This document shows, piece by piece, positions 55,375 to 64,000 of a DNA stretch of 64,000 nucleotides. The stretch comes from Tulasnella sp. 424. Taxonomy: Eukaryota; Basidiomycota; Agaricomycetes; Cantharellales; Tulasnellaceae. Location of the stretch: contig WSUB01000132.1 of the NCBI GenBank assembly GCA_019633425.1, forward strand, positions 55,746 through 119,745, read 5' to 3'. Below the pieces are notes generated by a model, which did no database searches, had not been told where the DNA came from, and was given only the letters and a program-made list of their open reading frames with translations. The translations under genes were made by a program, and so were the position numbers. Numbering within the stretch: position 1 is the stretch's first letter; each line of letters starts with the position of its first letter.

Positions 55375-56649
55375 ATGCTCGTCACGTAATCCTAAATCTG
55401 CTTCCTCTTTCGGCCTGAAGAAGTCGACGTGGCAATAAGCAGCGTGTCCTGGCGGACAGGAGCGGAGATAGAGGAACGGGAGGAAGCGGTAGGGTGTTTA
55501 GAGCTTGGCACGCTGACGGAACGTGCAAGAGAGGAAGGAGAAAGACAAGGAGGCTGAGGGGAAACGACCTCGGGGGTCAGAGACGAGCAGATATTTTGAA
55601 GATGGGTTCTGCATCCGCTCTCTTTTTATATATACAATCAGTGTATGGACCGTCATCGGTCTATTGCGCGGCCGTCCTCTCCGTCGACGCGTCATGCATG
55701 TGGCTTGCGACGACGAGCATGACCCTCAAAGTTGGCGAAACGCCAGATCTGTCATAGATCGATGGTGACATGTGATCCAAGTTGCCTTACCTTTGAAAGG
55801 GGAACCGTCGATGGACGCCTTGTGATCACCTTCTTTTCTTTCCAAAGTTGCATGAGAGGAGGGATTATTGCTCTGCATGAAGCATCTGGAACCTGAGCCG
55901 AATTCCCACTTTCCGCATTTGGCAAGATTTCCTGTCCCCCCGGAAATCTTCACTTTCCATAGTTGCCCCTTGGGAATGGAAACCGAGTGCCAAGGAGTGA
56001 GAATCGAGGTATCGTATGACGCCACAACGGCCAAGAAGCAGTTGGGGGGGCTTTTGATACATCTTTACCTTTTGGCGTTTTCCCTCGCCCCGTCAAGCGG
56101 GAATGCTTATCTCCGCCGGTATATCTCGATACTCGCGTTGTGATCCCTGCCGGCCCACAAGCCACTAGGATTCCCTTTGGAACTTAGTGAGCTGGCCTGT
56201 TTTCTATTTTGGGGCTCTTTTGACGCGGTCTTTTACGCGGCGAGTCCTGGACAACGGACCTCTTCCCGTCGTTGGTCGGCGAAAGAGGACGGCTGACCGC
56301 GTTTCTGTGCAAAGATCGTGTCTTCCTCTCATGTGTTTCGGTAGTTAAATGATTCTATTGTACCGAGCTCCTTACCACATACGACTTATCGTTGTCACTG
56401 TCCGACAAACCTTGGACTTGGTCCTCTAAAAGCCTTCCGGAATGATGTCCTCTGGATGGTAAAGGCCTTGAGGAGAGAGATTCACTCATAATTGGCATAC
56501 ACGCGATTTAAGTACTAACGACTACATCCACATCCTCAACGAGTCTTAGCCCTCTCAGGTGGCGGTAGTCCTGCAGGGTGATAAGCTTCTAAACCGCGAG
56601 CCTCCGTCTTTGGCGAGTTCCACCTCTTCGTCCTTCTTATGACGTGAAG

Positions 56650-58650
56650 TTAATACGAAGTGTAAGTGAATGCTCCGATTTTCCAGCTACACTCACTTTG
56701 CGCTCGGACCGCTTCGTCACCCGAAAGCCATCCATCGTCGTCACTGAAGTCGGACCCTTCCGAGTAAGAATCATCCCAATCATCCTCTTCATTGCCACCA
56801 TCTCCCTCACAACCATCTCGGAGTTTGCCAATTCCCTCTATCCGTACGTGTGGTACGAGCTGTGCTATGGCCTCCGCCTTTTCCTTCGACACATTGGATG
56901 AATCCCAGCCCCGAAGAATAACCGAGACCAAGTGAGGGTGAGTTCGAACCACTTGCTCGACGACTGAAGTAGTAAGCCGCAGTTCGTTCTCAAGTGTCAG
57001 GTGAGTGACATTGGGAGCAGTTGTTGCCGTTCCCAACGCGTGTAGATCATCGTCGCAAAGATCTGACGCCCGAATCACGAGGTGGTTCAGATGAACGGAG
57101 TTTTCCAGAACCGAAGACCACGCCTCGCTTGTCATCTTGCCCTCTTGCACGACCAGCGAGCAAAGCCGAGGGTGTGCCTTTGTGAAAGGAATGAGGAAGT
57201 CGGCAAGGTGGAGGTCGACATCGAATGGACATGTGATGGAGAAGGATGAAAGATTTGGAGTGTCAAGATGGGACGCTAGACCCATGATGTCCTCCATATT
57301 CATCCGAGCCACCTCTAGGTTCTCCAAGCAAGTCATAGGAATACCACCGCGATTGCGCATTTGAAACTCCGAGAAGTCGAATGAACAGGTGTCTAGGCTC
57401 AGGGCGTTGAGGTTGAGAAGACCTTGCAGAGCCTTCGATAGATCCTCGAATCCGATCCGCCTCAGGTTCAAACGTCGAAGACTAGGTGGGAAGGGGGATA
57501 GTAGAGTCCTCGCCCGACTGCGACATTCTTGAATCCAAAGGTCCTGCAAGCTCGGGAAGCACCGCCACGCAGGGCAGATCGCGTTTTGAGTCATACCCCG
57601 GCTCCTGCTGCTGACCACGAGTTCCAGTTTAACCAGAGACGAGAAGTCGGCTTTGCGCTCATCCAGTAGCTCCTCCCAGATCGAGAACACGCTCGAGTCA
57701 AAGCCGTACAGCTCGATGGCTCGGGTGCGCTTGGATTCTTTGGAAAGAATATCCAAATGCTGGTCCCTTCGAAGCGGAGATAGGTGTGCAAGCCGGTCCG
57801 GGCCCATGCGGAAATGAAGGGGTTCTTCTCCTGACCGAGCAACGTAGAGCTTGACGATCGGAATTGGAAGTAGATCATCGATTGTGGTCCAAAGTGATCC
57901 CATTCCGAGTGTCACCGAGCGGAAGTAAGAGTTGACATGGGAGAGGGTTACTGGGAGTCGGATTTGGCTCCGGTGTGAGTGTGCGAAGTGGAAGATATGC
58001 CGGAGGAGCTCGAGGGGTAAAAAGGAAATGGGACAATTTGAAGGAACTGCGGTATCCAAGTCCCCTTCTTCTAGTCCGACCGAAGGGTTGCCGTCGTCCG
58101 TTAAACTGCTCAAGACGTCAGGCAGGGCTCCCACATCCGAAGACAGGGCTAGCCTGCCGGAAAGGTGGCTTCAGCAAGAGTAACTGCTACAAGGCTTTGT
58201 GGACGGCTCACCTTTCTTCAAGCCTCCTGAGAATATCTTCGCACCTAGGGGTCACACTTCCAGGCTCCAGTATACGGATTTCGTCAAGTATCCTTAAGGA
58301 AAACTGTCAGGAAAAGACTGCAAGACTAAACCGAGAAACGAGACCTACCATCTGTAAAGACTTTCCGGATCCCATTCCCCGCTCCAAGTTTCGTCGTCAA
58401 CATCCGAGCCAGAATCTTGGAAGGACTGCGATCCAGGATCAAGTTCACTCTCTTGGCCGCTGGCCTCCGGACTCGATGCAATTGGGAGTCCCAGGACTTC
58501 CGACAAAACATGTTGAACTCCGAGTATTCCCATGAATGCAGGTCCGCAGGTTAGGTTATCGTCTCGATCGGTCTTGAGATCATGGAAAATAGCGGTTAGA
58601 AGTTCGATGTCGGCTGAATCCGAAGATCGAAGTTTCGCGCAAGCAGACAT
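56650..58650 (-). CDS. F-box/LRR protein with acidic C-terminus
   Basis: The exons (minus strand) are 58650-58349, 58292-58212 and 58153-56650, in phase, giving 628 aa. The first exon is acidic and Ser-rich, ending ESGSDV-like residues; the small second exon encodes IRILEPGSVTPRCEDILRR. An F-box-like motif (FLPLELLRHIFHFAHSH) lies near residue 165. Leucine-rich segments follow (SLRRLNLRRIGFEDL, LENLEVARMNMEDI, NVTHLTLENELRL), consistent with an LRR fold. The tail is very acidic (Glu/Asp/Ser with a GDGGNEEDDWDDS stretch). It is unlike F-box genes 1-6 and the 29.6-kb gene, so three F-box types occur here. Presumed SCF adaptor; target unknown. Confidence 0.83.
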
Positions 58651-59171
58651 GGACGTTTTCGGGATGGGACTGTGGATTGGTTTAATGAACGCGGAACTCA
58701 GAGGTTTCAGCTAATTTTTTGTGGTGGAGAGTAGACTCTCTGTGACAACTGTCGCTTAGAGTCCCCCGGAGGTGGTGGTGCGACATTTTGGTTTCGAAAG
58801 GCCGACTCATGTCCGCTTAAGCCCGTAAAGGGTGACTTCGCACTAGTACGGTAGTCAACAAGCCTGCGGACTCGAACGTACGTTACACTTCATACCCCAA
58901 GAGGCATCGCTCTGTAGCGGCACCATCGGACCTGGACCCATTTAGACGAGAGGAGAACGATGAGATGAGTGCATGATACAAGAGTTTCAGATGACAGGAT
59001 TTACTAATCGATTCAAATGCGTCGCATGAACAAGATACATACAAGCGAGACGGAGTACCAGAATATCAGTCAACAGGATACATAGCTCGCAATACTATAC
59101 GTAAACATGCAATACACGAAATACAGTCGGATACCAAGAACCAAATCTCGCTCGATCTCGGAATGTCTCAA
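58651..59171. other. intergenic 0.5 kb
   Basis: Promoter of the F-box/LRR gene and 3' flank of kinase-TPR gene B. AT-rich near 58980-59150. No gene seen. Confidence 0.5.
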
Positions 59172-61493
59172 TCATTCCGCCCCCGTTGGTTCGAGTTTTC
59201 GACGGGAGCGAGCGGCGAAGTTTAACGTGTCTGCTGCATCCTGAGTAAGTTCGATTTCTTCAAAAATTCCAGCAGCTTGTTCATAAAGGCGTATTGCGTC
59301 TTCGTGCTGATCCTGGTCGCGATGGACGTTGGCGAGGCCCCTCAGAGCCCAGGCTCTTCCGTCTCTGTGGCCAATCTCGATATAGATTTGTAGGCATTCG
59401 GAGAGAAGGTAAACGGCCTGGTTATACTGGTTTTGAAGTCGATGCACGTCAGCAAGACCCCATAGAGCGTCGGCTTTTCCTTGTCTGTCGCCGATGTCAG
59501 TGCAGATTTGGACGACTTCAGAGTAGAGCGAGACGGCTTTGCTGTATTCCTTCTGAAGTCGATTCACCTGGGCAAGACCCCACAGAGCATCGGTTCTCCT
59601 TTGTCTGTTGCCGATGTCGGTGCAGATTTGGAGGACCTCCGAGTAGAGTTTAATAGCTTCGTTATAATTTCTTTGACCCCGATTCACTTCGGCGAGACCA
59701 AAGAGACCATCGGCTCTCCTTCCTCTGTTGCCGATGTCGGTGCAGATTTGGAGGACATCCGAGTAGAGCTTAATAGCTTCGCTATCATTGTTTTGACACC
59801 GCTTCACTTCAGCGAGACCTAAGAGAGCATCGGCTTTGACTGCATTGTCGGTGGTCTCTGTGCAGATGCCCAAGGCTTCGGTGTAGTATTTTGACGCGTT
59901 GATAAAGTCATCCTGATATCGATGCATGTTTCCCAGCTCGACAAGAAGTTCAGGAGAGCGGGCTCGGGATCCCGACGTGTTTGAGGCTCCTTGCGGATCC
60001 GGAGCAATCTGTGGCTATATGCGGACAGGTCAGATGGCGTTCGAAAAACGGAAAACCTAGTACCACTTGCCATCCAATTCATCGACTTTCGACAATACTC
60101 AGCTGTTGGCCGCTTGCTGGGATTGATGCTCCAGCACGCAATCATAAGCGAGTAAAGTTCCCGGATCAACACCATGCTGGCGTGATCGGCGACGGATGGG
60201 AGGTTCCCCTGTATGACACGGATCAAAACAACGGAGTCCTTTTGGACATTTTGGAATGGAATTGAATTCGTTATAACCTATTTTAGCGTTGATTGTAAGC
60301 TTCAGTCGAGAACAATTCCTGAATCATGGGATACCTCGTAAAATATCCAGCCCAACGCCCAGATATCACTCCACAGGCCAGCTTCGTCATCCATGAGCAA
60401 CTCTGGAGCAGCCCAGCGAAGCGTGAACTGATTGCCCGTCAGTGTGACGGTATTAGTGGCTTCACAAAATTCCGTTTCGAGCAACAGTGGTGGCTGCGCC
60501 GCTTTTTCGCTTTTTTCGGGCTGCACGGGAGGATCCTTTTTCGTGAGACGACGCGCGGAACCAAAGTCCGTGACGACTGCGCGACACTTTGAGTTTACCA
60601 AGACGTTGGCCTACGTAATATCGAGTTAAGTTTGCCGGGTGTCCTATCGCAGTGACATCCGGACTCACCGATTTGAGGTCGCCATGGTAAACAGGCGGAT
60701 CTCGATTATGGAGGTACTCCACTCCTCTCACCACATCCCTAATCTAGTGTACCGGTTCTTAGAGGATGGCTCAAAATGTAGTGTTCTGATCTTACCAGCG
60801 AGACTCGTTCAGGGATTTCCCATTCCTCAGACGCAACGAAGTCCTTTAAATTCCCGTTGGCTGCCCAGGGAAACACCAGCCAGACCCTATCCTCAGCCAG
60901 CTCTTCAACAAATCCTTCAAGCTTGATAACGTTTTCATGAGAAAGCTCGGTTAAGAATCCCGCTTCCCTGAGTGCCAGCTGAGAGGAATTAGCGCAATGT
61001 GGAAGCCCGACGCGATTGGATAGCTAGTTCTCACCCCCAGTACTCGCTCTTTGTCCTTTCCATTCTCGATCTTCAGTTTTTTTATCGCTACGGCCTAGTA
61101 TGTGGAACTCAGCGACTCGTGTCGGAAAAGAGTCTGATTGGCACTGGCCTTTCGGCTGGAGATTCCACCACTAGGCTTTTCCTCGCCTGAGGTATCTGCT
61201 GAGTCGTCCACGCCACACTCAGAACCGGAGGTAGAAACCAAAAGCGCTCGTGAAACCGTCGCATGTCCTCCACGGAACTCGGGAGCGTCTTTCGGGAATT
61301 CGATCGAGGACGAATTGATTCGCCATTCTGCAAGTTTCTGGAGTTGTTCCCTCTACAAGAAAACGTGCTTCTGTAAGTGCCTATGATTACTCTCTGTAAC
61401 TCGGGTGCGACGTACTAATTTGCCGCTTGGCTGGGGCGTACTGGACCCCTGTTTACCGCTCCGGTCGGCGTCCTCGTTTTGGTCCACTTGCAT
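59172..61493 (-). CDS. protein kinase with six C-terminal TPR repeats (gene B)
   Basis: There are eight exons (minus strand): 61493-61416, 61352-61149, 61094-61035, 60978-60796, 60743-60669, 60610-60335, 60277-60071 and 60014-59172, in phase, giving 641 aa. Exon order matches gene A; exons 4, 5 and 7 have identical lengths. The kinase has FRGGHATVS, VAIKK with Lys99, HGDLKSAN (195-202, again Gly for Arg of HRD), DFG (215-217) and APE. TPRs begin near 386 and number six against seven in gene A (for example LADVHRLQNQYNQAVYLLSE). Two introns seem to use GC donors: gcaagt at 60070 and gccagt at 61148, each where gene A has GT. The ATG at 61493 is the first in frame. Function as for gene A: unknown. 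Confidence 0.85.
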
Positions 61494-62380
61494 CGGATGG
61501 TTTGACGGGGGAAGGATCAAAGATTGGATGGATTGATGATCAGGTAACACCTTCGCCGAAGGGAAGGAAGCGAAAGGAGGTGATATGAGGGACGGTGTGG
61601 TGAATCAGAGGGACTTATAAAGGACGCGGAAGGCCTGAAGCACTCGCGAACTGCGCTAGTACCGCGCTCCCCTGTGCCCTTTTCCTCGAGGCGAAGAAGA
61701 TCGGCAACAGTCGTGGGCGCTTTCGATATCTTTTCTGTCTTAGAATGTTCGTTGCATGTCACCACCTTGCCCGCGATCCGGTGCTGCAGATAAGATACTG
61801 GCGCACTACTGAACCTTCGATCCGCTTTCACCAAGTAGCCTTTTCACTTACTACTCAGCTTCGTGTTCCGGAATTTTGCCGAGCCAGACTTCAAACGCGC
61901 GGCCTTACACAGCCTCAGGATAACATCCCAACTGCAACGCGCTAATCGTCCGCTACGATTTTCGATCAGCAATGTCTACTTCGCCCAGTACCCTTCGACA
62001 GCTAAGTTACTTTAAGCGCGTTTAGAGAGACCAGTCTGTCGACCGAATCGATTGGTGGCAAGGTTCGCATCAGAAAAGATGGAAAAAACGAACAGACGGA
62101 GCGGTGGTGCATCTCTGGAGTGATGTGGGTCGACGCCTTGAAATCATTAGCGGAATCATCATTTTTCTGGCGCGCAACAAGATGACGAAATGGAGCTGAA
62201 TTCGGCGTTGGGGCACTGACCCAGACCTGCCCTCATTCCCGAACAAGCAAGGACACGATGATTGGCTTCTATCGCCTTCAAAGAGTCCGCCTCCTCTCGT
62301 CTTAGTGGGAAGTCGGAACCCCTGGACGAGAACCCGAGGCCCATCTTGTCGATCGACACCAGAGATGCCGTGCACACCAC
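61494..62380. other. intergenic 0.9 kb
   Basis: It lies upstream of kinase-TPR gene B. Only short overlapping frames; no repeat, RNA gene or domain seen. Confidence 0.5.
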
Positions 62381-62816
62381 TCATAGAGCTCGAGATACGT
62401 CGTGATGGAAACCGATAATGCTATAATCCGACTGATACCGAGCTACGCCGACGCTACAGGACTCTTGCTCTGCGACAACGTACGAATCGTCCGCAGCGAC
62501 TCCTTGATGTTTGCGTTGCTCATTGCCTGATTCCGCGTAAGGACGCGGCGAGCCACCTGACTCGGGGAAAGATTCTCCAGCCCTCGATTCCGAAAAGGAG
62601 GGCTTGTCCTGAATGATAATCATCACACGCACCCAACGCTGCTCTTGTCCACCGGATCTAATAAACCACAGGTGAATACTGATGGATGAGAGGACGGCGT
62701 TTGTACGTGTCGTCGACAAGCAGCACTTCTGTACCGAGTTTAACTTCTGTGAGCATTGAGCGGGGATATCGAGATTCGCGCCCCCCCTGCTTTGAATTGC
62801 AATCATTACTGTTCAT
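62381..62816 (-). CDS. small hypothetical protein (two-exon candidate, 5' end open)
   Basis: Exon 1 (62816-62670 from an ATG) and exon 2 (62608-62381) are joined by a 61-nt intron (gtggtt to cattcag) in phase 0, giving 124 aa. Upstream of the ATG the same frame stays open to about 62885 and is Lys/Pro/Gln-rich, with KPQKPQK. A further exon may join there through a splice between about 62972 and 62908, so the real start may lie near 63000. No domain was recognised. Polar, Ser/Glu-rich product. It is divergent from the DUF4246 gene. Confidence 0.35.
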
Positions 62817-63056
62817 AGTGTTCACTGTATCCTCAGTTGCAGTTGGCAACGACACCTTTCGGGGCGGTTCTTTCTGTGGCTTCTGTGGCTTCTTGGGCTG
62901 TGCCTAGAGTCACCTTGGCGCCTGTCACGGCAATGACGGAGGTCCTGCCAACGTGTAGAACCTTTGCTGATTGTAGCCCCGCCAACAAGAGCGCTTTTCG
63001 ATCAACCACCAGTTTTCACTCATCTCTCTGCAACCATCGAATTGATAAGTTCAGCC

Positions 63057-63864
63057 ATGACTACCATCGACTTCCCTTTTCCGTTTACCAACATTGAGGA
63101 AATCAACTGCAGTAGTGATCCAGCATTGCCTGTGCGCCAAGCAACCAGTTCCCGGGGGACCAACCCACTAACCTGAACTTCTTAAATACATAGCTGGTAG
63201 ACCTTCGCATGATCGAGCTATCTTATGCCCTCCGATGCAAGAATTCATGGTGGATCAAGATCAACGATCCTGATATCCGTTCGAAATGGGCGGAAGAAGC
63301 ATCGGAACAGACGATCAGAGGAGGTAAACTCAACGAAGACGAGATCGAGTGGGTCCTAGACGAGCTCGAAGACTACGCGACAATGAGAGACGAAGCAACA
63401 GGGATCCAGGTGTGCACCACTTCATTGTTAGTTTCGGAGAACGCGGCTAAACTTCCACTTGCAAATAGCCATCCTGTCACGTTCGAGTTTGGGAGTCCGA
63501 TGCTCTGGTCTCCAAGGAATTGAGGTCCAAATTGATATCAGCAGCTGCGGTACTCGAAAACGTTCCCGAAGATGAAAAGGATTGGCACCCTCGATCCGAA
63601 AACCTAGTCCTTGATCTCGTCCACCCCTCGCTATTCTGCGCTGTTTATGAGCGCACCCAACGCTGGGACACAGTCGACAACAAGAAGGTTCTGGCCCCCT
63701 CCGTCCAACGCATAGTGATTTACCCGAGTGGGCGTATTCGAAGAGGTTCTCGTGGATCCCAACTGGTTTCCAAGTGGGCCATGATGGAACACCGGCGAAG
63801 GCTCTGGGCTATATCAACAACGTTCACCCGCAAACTCACAAGGATATGGCGCGCCGTTTGTGTC
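63057..63864 (+). pseudogene. DUF4246-family gene, frameshifted at the right edge
   Basis: Exons 63057-63131, 63194-63409 and 63469 onward join in phase 0. Family marks are plain: LRMIELSYALRCKNSWWIKI, KWAEEA, WESDALVSKEL, KDWHPRSENLVLDLVHPSLF. After DNKK (63688) the homologous sequence continues in another frame: PEWAYSKRFSWIPTGF and ALGYINNVHP. A one-base loss (or two-base gain) between 63689 and 63725 explains this; no intron of credible size does. Past about 63845 the resemblance fades and the frame ends at a stop near 63938. DUF4246 proteins are fungal, usually 500-700 aa, of unknown biochemistry. A truncated relic or an assembly error are both possible. Confidence 0.7.
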
Positions 63865-64000
63865 ACGATCGCCGATTCCGATTGCCGACCTCCGATCGAC
63901 AATCACGATCGACGACCACCCTTAACGACCCCTTCTAAACGACAAAATGGTGCACAGAGTGTTATATATATTTAAATATCGATATCTATTTACATTGTAG

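Larger units (their letters stand above)
53781..56649. other. unexplained region, 2.9 kb
   Basis: No complete gene was recovered. It contains an imperfect long hairpin near 54450, a 13-base C run at 55251-55263 and coding-like fragments on the minus strand at 54600-55374, both described separately. The 208-codon minus frame at 53937-54563 crosses the hairpin and has no domain. No transposon protein recognised. Confidence 0.45.

Noticed and set aside
1..64000. tRNA, rRNA or intact transposons
   Set aside because: I looked for B-box-like words, terminal repeats and transposase or reverse-transcriptase motifs by eye and found none convincing. A tRNAscan, Rfam or RepeatMasker run could still show short ones.

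Overview
The window reads as nuclear DNA of a filamentous basidiomycete, most likely an Agaricomycete. Nearly every gene is broken by short GT-AG introns (about 45-90 nt) with CTNAC-like branch sites. Genes lie on both strands a few hundred bases apart. The gene set is typically fungal: hamartin/TSC1, the Sho1 osmosensor, a CFEM secreted protein, COQ2, ALG9, CK2 beta, mitoribosomal mS35, a DH-domain RhoGEF and DUF4246, together with expanded F-box and kinase-TPR families. The order is inference and I do not name a species. No rRNA, tRNA, CRISPR array or intact transposon was recognised. Gene models were spliced by hand; where stated, the reading phase closes across every junction.

Layout. 1-5.5 kb: a direct tandem duplication of an F-box gene, with one intact copy, one broken copy, a C-terminal relic and an 0.8-kb insertion in the second unit. 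5.6-10.9 kb: an RGG-rich protein and a Ser-rich single-span membrane protein. 12.6-16.3 kb: TSC1 in ten exons, head to head with an unrecognised five-exon gene (16.9-18.3 kb). 18.6-24.4 kb: three more F-box genes (one with a nonsense codon), two of them in a second tandem duplication that also copied the 3' end of the neighbouring CFEM gene. 26-29.4 kb: SHO1 and COQ2 in tandem. 29.6-31.2 kb: an unrelated F-box-like protein. 32.6-35.1 kb: kinase-TPR gene A, divergent from mS35. 36.2-38.9 kb: a RING-like membrane protein and CK2 beta. 38.9-43.4 kb: gene-poor DNA with a perfect hairpin and one small gene candidate. 43.4-52 kb: a very long RhoGEF facing ALG9. 52.4-53.8 kb: F-box gene 6. 53.8-56.6 kb: mostly unexplained DNA with a long imperfect hairpin and coding-like fragments. 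56.7-58.7 kb: an F-box/LRR protein. 59.2-61.5 kb: kinase-TPR gene B. Right edge: a small gene candidate and a broken DUF4246 gene.

Two classes of gene interleave. Conserved single-copy genes (TSC1, SHO1, COQ2, mS35, CK2 beta, ALG9, RhoGEF) form the fixed frame; several touch stress and growth signalling (Tsc1 on Rheb/TOR, Sho1 on the HOG pathway, CK2, Rho GTPases), but nothing shows co-regulation. Between them sit fast-evolving families (six F-box genes of one family plus relics, two other F-box types, two kinase-TPR genes) that show duplication, decay and repeat-number change. The most distinctive observations are the kinase-TPR pair, a putative 4-nt micro-exon in CK2 beta, a 12-nt micro-exon in SHO1, two apparent GC-AG introns in kinase-TPR B, and the duplication that carried away a CFEM gene end.
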